Assembly (NCBI GenBank): GCA_951812925.1
Contig: OX638369.1
Coordinates: 26,802,533 to 26,866,532 of the forward strand
Source of the DNA: Calliopum simillimum
Lineage: Eukaryota > Arthropoda > Insecta > Diptera > Lauxaniidae
Length of the DNA: 64,000 bases
Direction: 5' to 3'
Part shown: positions 58,901 through 64,000 of the stretch, in pieces
How the letters are laid out: every line of letters starts with the position of its first letter
Position numbering within the stretch: the stretch's first letter is position 1
Position numbers and translations under genes: made by a program
Notes under the pieces: model-generated
The model's input: the letters and a program-made list of their open reading frames with translations, nothing else
The model's database searches: none
Told to the model about the DNA's origin: nothing

Positions 58901-59811
58901 CCGACGACGTTGTAGTGATTATCCGATTTTTCTTTATTTTCTTATTGTGTATTTTTTGTGTTTTGTTTTTGTTTTGCTGTGTGTTGCTACCACTACTTCG
59001 TTATTGTTTTTTTTTTTTGTGGTGGTTTTTGTTGTTGCTATGTGTATGCGCGCATTCAGTATTTTTTCTTTCTTTTCTTTATTACAACAACGAACACACG
59101 CTTTGATATCAGAATTAATTTGGTTTTTTTTTTCTTCCTTTGATTCATTGTTGTACTTGTGAGTCCAATCGTTCTTTTATTCTGCTGCGCAGTGGCAACT
59201 CTGACTCATATGAGTGGTGTTCGTCGCTCTTTACAAAATACATGCATACAGTTCCCGCTCTCTTTTAAAATACGAGCGTGTTTGTTTGAATTTATTGTGT
59301 TTTGTACTAAAATTTATCGAACAGCTGTTTTGCTTCTTATTAGAAATAAATTTGGAGCAAGTCGAATGTAGTGGAAACTAATCAGACGCAGTATAAACTC
59401 AATAATGCGAACTATCATATTTTATTAAAATTCTAATTAGAATATCAAAATTGCATTTTTGTGTTAGAGAGCTGCTAATTTTGTAGCAAGCTCTTAAAGA
59501 AAATTTAGTTGTTGAATTACGATTTTTCTATTATAAAACCTTTAGCGTTCCGGTCTTATTTTATATTAAATATAAACATGTCGTATGATTGACACTTTAC
59601 ACCAGGAATTTTTTTTTCATGCACCTTGCAGGAAGCAACCATACAAATTTATTGAAAATCCCATTAACTTTACAGTTATTTTCAGTAACTAAGCGCCAGT
59701 AAAAACAAACCGTAATTTTTACTGTTAACGCATAGTAAAATTAATTAAATGTAAAAGATAAAAGAAATCTTTCATGTTTGTAGACTGTGGCACTTTCATT
59801 TTGATCGTTTA
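58901..59811. other. 5' flank of the ABCG gene
   Basis: T-rich upstream DNA with long T runs and TTTTGTT repeats on the plus strand, and no supported exon. The several overlapping Phe/Leu/Cys-rich plus-strand frames here come from the T-richness. Confidence 0.4.
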
Positions 59812-60972
59812 TAGCCCAGGAAAATAATGCGAAATAATTCCAAGTGAATTTTTTTCACCGGAATTATCTTTATTAATGCATGATAAATAAAGTGTGAAAA
59901 GTCCATTGCAAAGTCGTGTCCGCATAAAAAATTATTAAGGCTCAAAGGTCGCTAGAATCAGAAAAATGTTGGTCTCTAATTTTGTAGCACAGGAAATTTC
60001 CTACAATGTATTTCCTACGACTTATGGTTTAGAAGATCACCCAATTTAAAAAGTTGTTAACTGTTATGATACGAAATGCTACATATAAGTTCATATTAAA
60101 ATCTCTTACTATTTAAATTGCGATACCTATTCAATGCGGAGTCATACAAACAAAATTAAAATGCCGTTTAAAAGATAATTTAATTTTCTATATACCATAC
60201 TTATTTTTTTTTCGAGCTACTTATGGCTTCAAAAATTCTGGTTTTTGAAAGATATCTCCGAATCGGTAAGTGCTACGATAAAAAGTAACGGGACCAACTT
60301 TGTGGAGAATCACAAAATCTACAAAAAATAAGCCATATGTGTACACATTGAAGTAACCGTTTAGAAGTTATTCAATAAAAACCGTTTTTTTTGCCATTTA
60401 AAGGTTTTTTTTGAATATCTTCTAAACGGTTACATCAATGTGTACACATATCGCTTATTTTTTGTAGACCTTGTGATTTTCTACAAGACTGATGCCGTTG
60501 CTTTTTATCGTATGACTTACCGTTTCATGAGTTGTTCGAAAAAATAAATTAGTACGTTGTATAGAAAATCAAATTATCTTTTAAACGGTATTCCAATTTT
60601 TTTTGTACGACTTCTCATTGAAGAGTTATCGCAATTTAAAAAGTAAGATATTTTAATATGAACTCATATGTAGCATTTCATATTAAAACTGTTAGCAACT
60701 TTTAAAATTGGGTGATCTTCTAAACCATAAGTTGTAGGAAAAAAATTTTTAAAGTACTTTTGTAGGAAATTTCCTGTGCTACAAAATTGTAGACCAACAT
60801 TTTTCTGTTAAAATTAGCATTAGCAAACTTTGAGCCTTAATAACTTTTTATGCGCACACGACTTTGCAATGGACTTTTCACACTTTATTTATCATGCATT
60901 AATTAAGATAATTCCGGTGAAAAAAATTCACTTGGAAATGTTTCGCAGAAAAATTCTTATTTTGCTGGGCTA
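59812..60972. mobile_element. 1.16-kb near-complete palindrome
   Basis: TAGCCCAG at 59812 is mirrored by CTGGGCTA at 60972, and almost the whole interval folds back on itself around about 60395. Mirrored blocks include CAAGTGAATTTTTTTCACCG, ATGCATGATAAATAAAGTGT, CATTGCAAAGTCGTGT, CACAGGAAATTTCCTACAA and AAACGGTTACATCAATGTGT. TA at both borders suggests a Tc1/mariner-type non-autonomous element. The two arms differ by scattered substitutions and small indels. No coding capacity. Confidence 0.87.
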
Positions 60973-61379
60973 TTACTGTTCTAGTTAAAATTATTTTTCA
61001 ATAAAACTTTTTGCAATGTCAAACCGTAAGAATTGAAGGGTATTCTAGGCAAATATTACAGAACTCACTGGTATTTTTTCCTGTGACAACTATTTAATTT
61101 TCGATTCAAAAATTTTACAGCTTGGTCTGTACTTTTTGAAGCTTAAACCGTATAATTTATTTTCGTACCCACCATTACTTTTTCATGAATATTCAATAAA
61201 ATAATTGAATTACTGTAACAGACCGATGACGGGATTGTTATCACTTTCTGCGGTTTGGAAATCATTTTTGGGATAATTTTTTTGAATGTATATGAAGAAA
61301 AAAGAGCCAATTGTACCTATCAGTTGAAAATTTTAATGTGACCGATTTAGCTAAAATTTGGCAATAATGTAGTACCCAT
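60973..61379. other. No gene seen
   Basis: About 400 bases of AT-rich DNA between two repeats; nothing recognised. Confidence 0.45.
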
Positions 61380-61855
61380 CCGAAAATTTTTCGGTCATAA
61401 TCCCCATTTCGGTCATGGATGTTATGTCCGCAAATCCCCTATTGGGATTATGTCCGAAAAATGTAATCAAGATTGAACAAAACTTTTGCAATAATCCATT
61501 TAAAAAATTTATATAGTGTCGGATGTTACAGACTGATCCGCGGCCGAAGGCCGCCGCAAAGCCAGTATTGGATTTTTAAATCCTGAGCTGCGGCCGCAGG
61601 CCGCCCACTTACCCCTAGTCTTATGTAAAATTACTATGGCTAGCAAACTAGATGTTGAATATATTATAAACTGATCAGCGGATGAAGGCCGCCGCGGAAA
61701 CGGTATTGGAATTTTTGGGAGTTGTAAATCCTGAGCTGCGGCTGTTGTCAATAATAAAATTTCGTTATGGGAACTATGTCCGTTTTTTCCCCATTTCGTG
61801 AATGGGGATTATGTCCGTGGGGACTATGTCACGGCACCTTAAATAAAACCTCAAT
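61380..61855. repeat. GC-rich core repeat, copy 2, two tandem units
   Basis: Two units 138 bp apart (ACTGATCCGCGG at 61532 and ACTGATCAGCGG at 61670). Each has GAAGGCCGCCGC, then GGTATTGGA-like and AATCCTGAGCTGCGGC; a NotI site lies at 61590-61597. They are bracketed by GGGATTATGTCCG-type repeats (61393-61460 and 61770-61845), ending in ATGTCACGGCACC. Same modules as 541-715. The frame across this region is repeat-derived. Confidence 0.75.
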
Positions 61856-62375
61856 TAATAAACTTTTAAATGGTATATCTTTCAAGATGTGATTAAGTCG
61901 TTAGGTTAGAGTTTTCGGCTGCTGCACCTACGACCGTGGTCGGCAAAACGCTTAGAATCATTCAAGGGATATATGTAAAATTTTTCAGAATTTTTTAGAA
62001 CGTTTAATTTTTTTTTTTGGACCATATTTTCAAAAATTATATTATGTCTCAAAAAATTCTGAAAAAATGTTCACATATTTTTGGCCTTGTACACTTTTTC
62101 CGTAAGATGCCTTGATTTTGAGTAAAAAAAGAGTTTAGCCAAATCGTTTCCAACTGGTGCACTTGGCGTGATTTCCTTCATAAATATATGATGAAAACAT
62201 TAGATTTTTGGTCTGTTTTTATGCCACAGTCTTCCGGAACCAAAAGAAAAATGCAGAAAGTTTTCTGATTGACCAGAAACTCCTTGGTGCTTCTCTTCGA
62301 GGGATATTGAATTCTAAGGTGTGTTTTTTGTTTTTGAGCTTTTTTAAACGTACAGACATAAAAAGACGAGTAAAT

Positions 62376-62715
62376 GAGGTACCACGCCCTCTTGTTCAAA
62401 TTTTTTTTTGCGCAGAGTTTTTTTTGTGTTTGTTTTTTTATTTGGGCAGTAGGCGAGTCAGTTGACCGATTTTGCTCATTTTCAATCCCACAAGTTAACT
62501 TTTACGACAAAGCCAGTGAACTCAATTTTATTGTACTATCTTGCACAGTTTTTTCGTAAAAATGATTTCCACAGACGGACAGACATACGAACCTGGCTAT
62601 ATCGAGTCAGGAGGTGACGCTAATCAAGAATGTATATACTTTTCCATACTTGTCATGCCTCCTTCTCTGCGCTATAAACGGAAGGATAAATTGAATATAG
62701 GGTATAAAAATTAAC
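62376..62715 (+). mobile_element. DINE-1/Helentron-like fragment, copy 2
   Basis: GAGGTACCACGCCCTCTTGT at 62376, then GGGCAGTAGGCGAGTCAG, CAGACGGACAGACATACG, TGGCTATATCGAGTCAGGAG, GCTAATCAAGAATGTATATA and CTATAAACGGAAGGATAAAT, ending GGGTATAAAAATT. The phrase order is the same as 21280-21615. Non-coding. Confidence 0.75.
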
Positions 62716-64000
62716 AGACAGTAATAAGAAAAGTCATTTCTATTAAACTTTTTGATGATAAATACGATTCTGGTCGCAGAACAACCAAACCTTAGTAAAT
62801 ATAATTTTAGCTATATTTTTCACTACGAACATAAGATAGAAGCTTCATAACTCAAATAAAATTCATTACACGATGCTTCTTAGATCAAGAATGGAAAAGC
62901 CTTTTCCATATGTGCAATTTATGGGTCGAAAATTTTTACAAAAAAATCATAGTTTTTGAGAAAAAATCAACAAAATCTTTAAAAATGTAAATTCACATAC
63001 ATTTCTTCACTCCAATCATAAATTAAAAGTTTCATAATCCAAAAAACTTTATGACATGATAGACTTTAGATTAGGAAAAAACGCCTTTTCTATATCTAAA
63101 ATATATTAGTAAAAAAATTTTTAGAAGTCATACTCGTAAGTTTTAAGAAAAAACCAAACAAACCATTGAAAATGTGGTTTTGCTTAGTAAGAGTTTTTAT
63201 ATCTTTCCAATCTTCACTTTTAACTTTATTTTATATTTTTAGAAACATAAAAAGAAACCGAAAAACAATCGACCTCTCCTGGTGCTATATTTTTTATGGG
63301 CGCAAGTAAATACAACCTTAAATTTTTTATCATTTTATGAGTCATTAAGAGGTGTTCGCTTTATCATTCGTTCGAAATTGAAAAAACCATAGTTGATAAA
63401 TTTTTATTATACCCATTAGTGCTATCATTATAATGGTCAGCAAGAGCCAATTTGTTAACTCGTTAACTCTTTTGTAAGTGCAAGCATATGAGTGTATTTG
63501 TTTGTTAACTTTAATACATATATTTAACTTTTTAATTTTTGCTGATAAAGTTAGCAACTGTTCTTATCAGAAAAAAAAGGGACATTAACATTTTACTGAT
63601 AATTTTGTTTAACAGTTTAGCACTAAATTTGTTGTTGATAATGAAAAATTTCCAATACAGCAATTTGTTTTTAATCAATACTTAGTACAAGTTAAAGAAA
63701 AGGGTTCAACGATTTCTAGGGAAAGATTTCTTTAAGCTTTTACATAACGAAAATATTTATTTTTGTTCAGTGCATGTATTTATATTGAAAAAAGAAAAAA
63801 AAAAAAACCTGTTGAAATCCCATTTTTTCGCGTCAACTTAAAATATTTACCCTCAACGATTTCAGGTTCATTGTCAAGGTTTTAAGCGTTTTTTTTTGGT
63901 TATTAAACCAAACGCCTTTTTCGCGGTTATACCTGAGAAATATAAATTAAAGCCATATGTACTTTATACACTCAGACTATATAACTAGTTTAATGTATTA
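62716..64000. other. No gene seen
   Basis: AT-rich flank to the window end. The 62740-63140 part shows loosely repeated phrases (TTTATGACATGATAGACTTTA-like) without clear units. No supported frame. Confidence 0.4.

Noticed and set aside
58915..59162. Three overlapping Phe/Cys-rich plus-strand frames
   Set aside because: Produced by long T and GT runs upstream of the transporter; all three frames are open for the same reason.
61509..61751. 80-codon minus-strand frame rich in Arg, Ser and Ala
   Set aside because: It follows the GC-rich tandem repeat exactly, with both repeat units translated in it, so the composition explains the open frame.

Overview
The window is strongly AT-rich nuclear DNA of an insect, most likely a higher fly (Diptera, Brachycera). 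A tephritid fruit fly is my best guess. The reasons are a seven-exon minus-strand ABC transporter gene with insect-style splice sites, a mariner of the DD41D (rosa) type first known from Ceratitis, DINE-1/Helentron-like repeats, and very many palindromic MITEs. No CRISPR, operon, phage or other prokaryotic structure is present.

The only host protein-coding gene I can support is an ABCG half-transporter of the ABCG1/ABCG4 type on the minus strand. Its seven coding exons lie between 58381 (start codon) and 23680 (stop). They join in frame with canonical GT/AG borders to 2145 nt, or 714 residues. The order is N-terminal ATPase (Walker A, Q-loop, LSGGQ, Walker B, H-switch), a variable linker, then six membrane spans. 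Intron 1 is about 20 kb and intron 2 about 8.9 kb; both are full of transposon remains. A TCAGTC initiator-like site at 58832-58837 is a possible minus-strand start, giving a 5' UTR of about 450 nt.

Layout. 1-16.5 kb: intergenic repeats, including a foldback with internal tandem units around a GC-rich core (48-1340), palindromic MITEs, DINE-like fragments, and a dead mariner (11228-12618) with a 241-bp MITE inside it. 16.5-18.9 kb: an apparently intact DD41D mariner beside fragments of related mariners. 19.2-22.5 kb: a DINE/Helentron-like element split by a hAT element with a perfect 8-bp target duplication, itself interrupted by a ~140-bp tandem array, then a MITE and a LINE reverse transcriptase remnant. 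23.7-58.4 kb: the ABCG gene; its introns hold an internally deleted mariner, LINE endonuclease and RNase H fragments, foldbacks, a TTAA-flanked piggyBac-like MITE pair, tRNA-like pieces and an RTE-like tail. 58.4-64 kb: 5' flank, with a 1.16-kb palindrome, a second copy of the GC-rich core repeat, and another DINE-like copy.

I found no convincing new biological system. The most unusual items are the foldback with the GC-rich core near one window end and its relative near the other, the long palindrome 5' of the transporter, the intact DD41D transposase, and the nested hAT/DINE structure. All calls come from reading by eye; nothing was aligned or searched.
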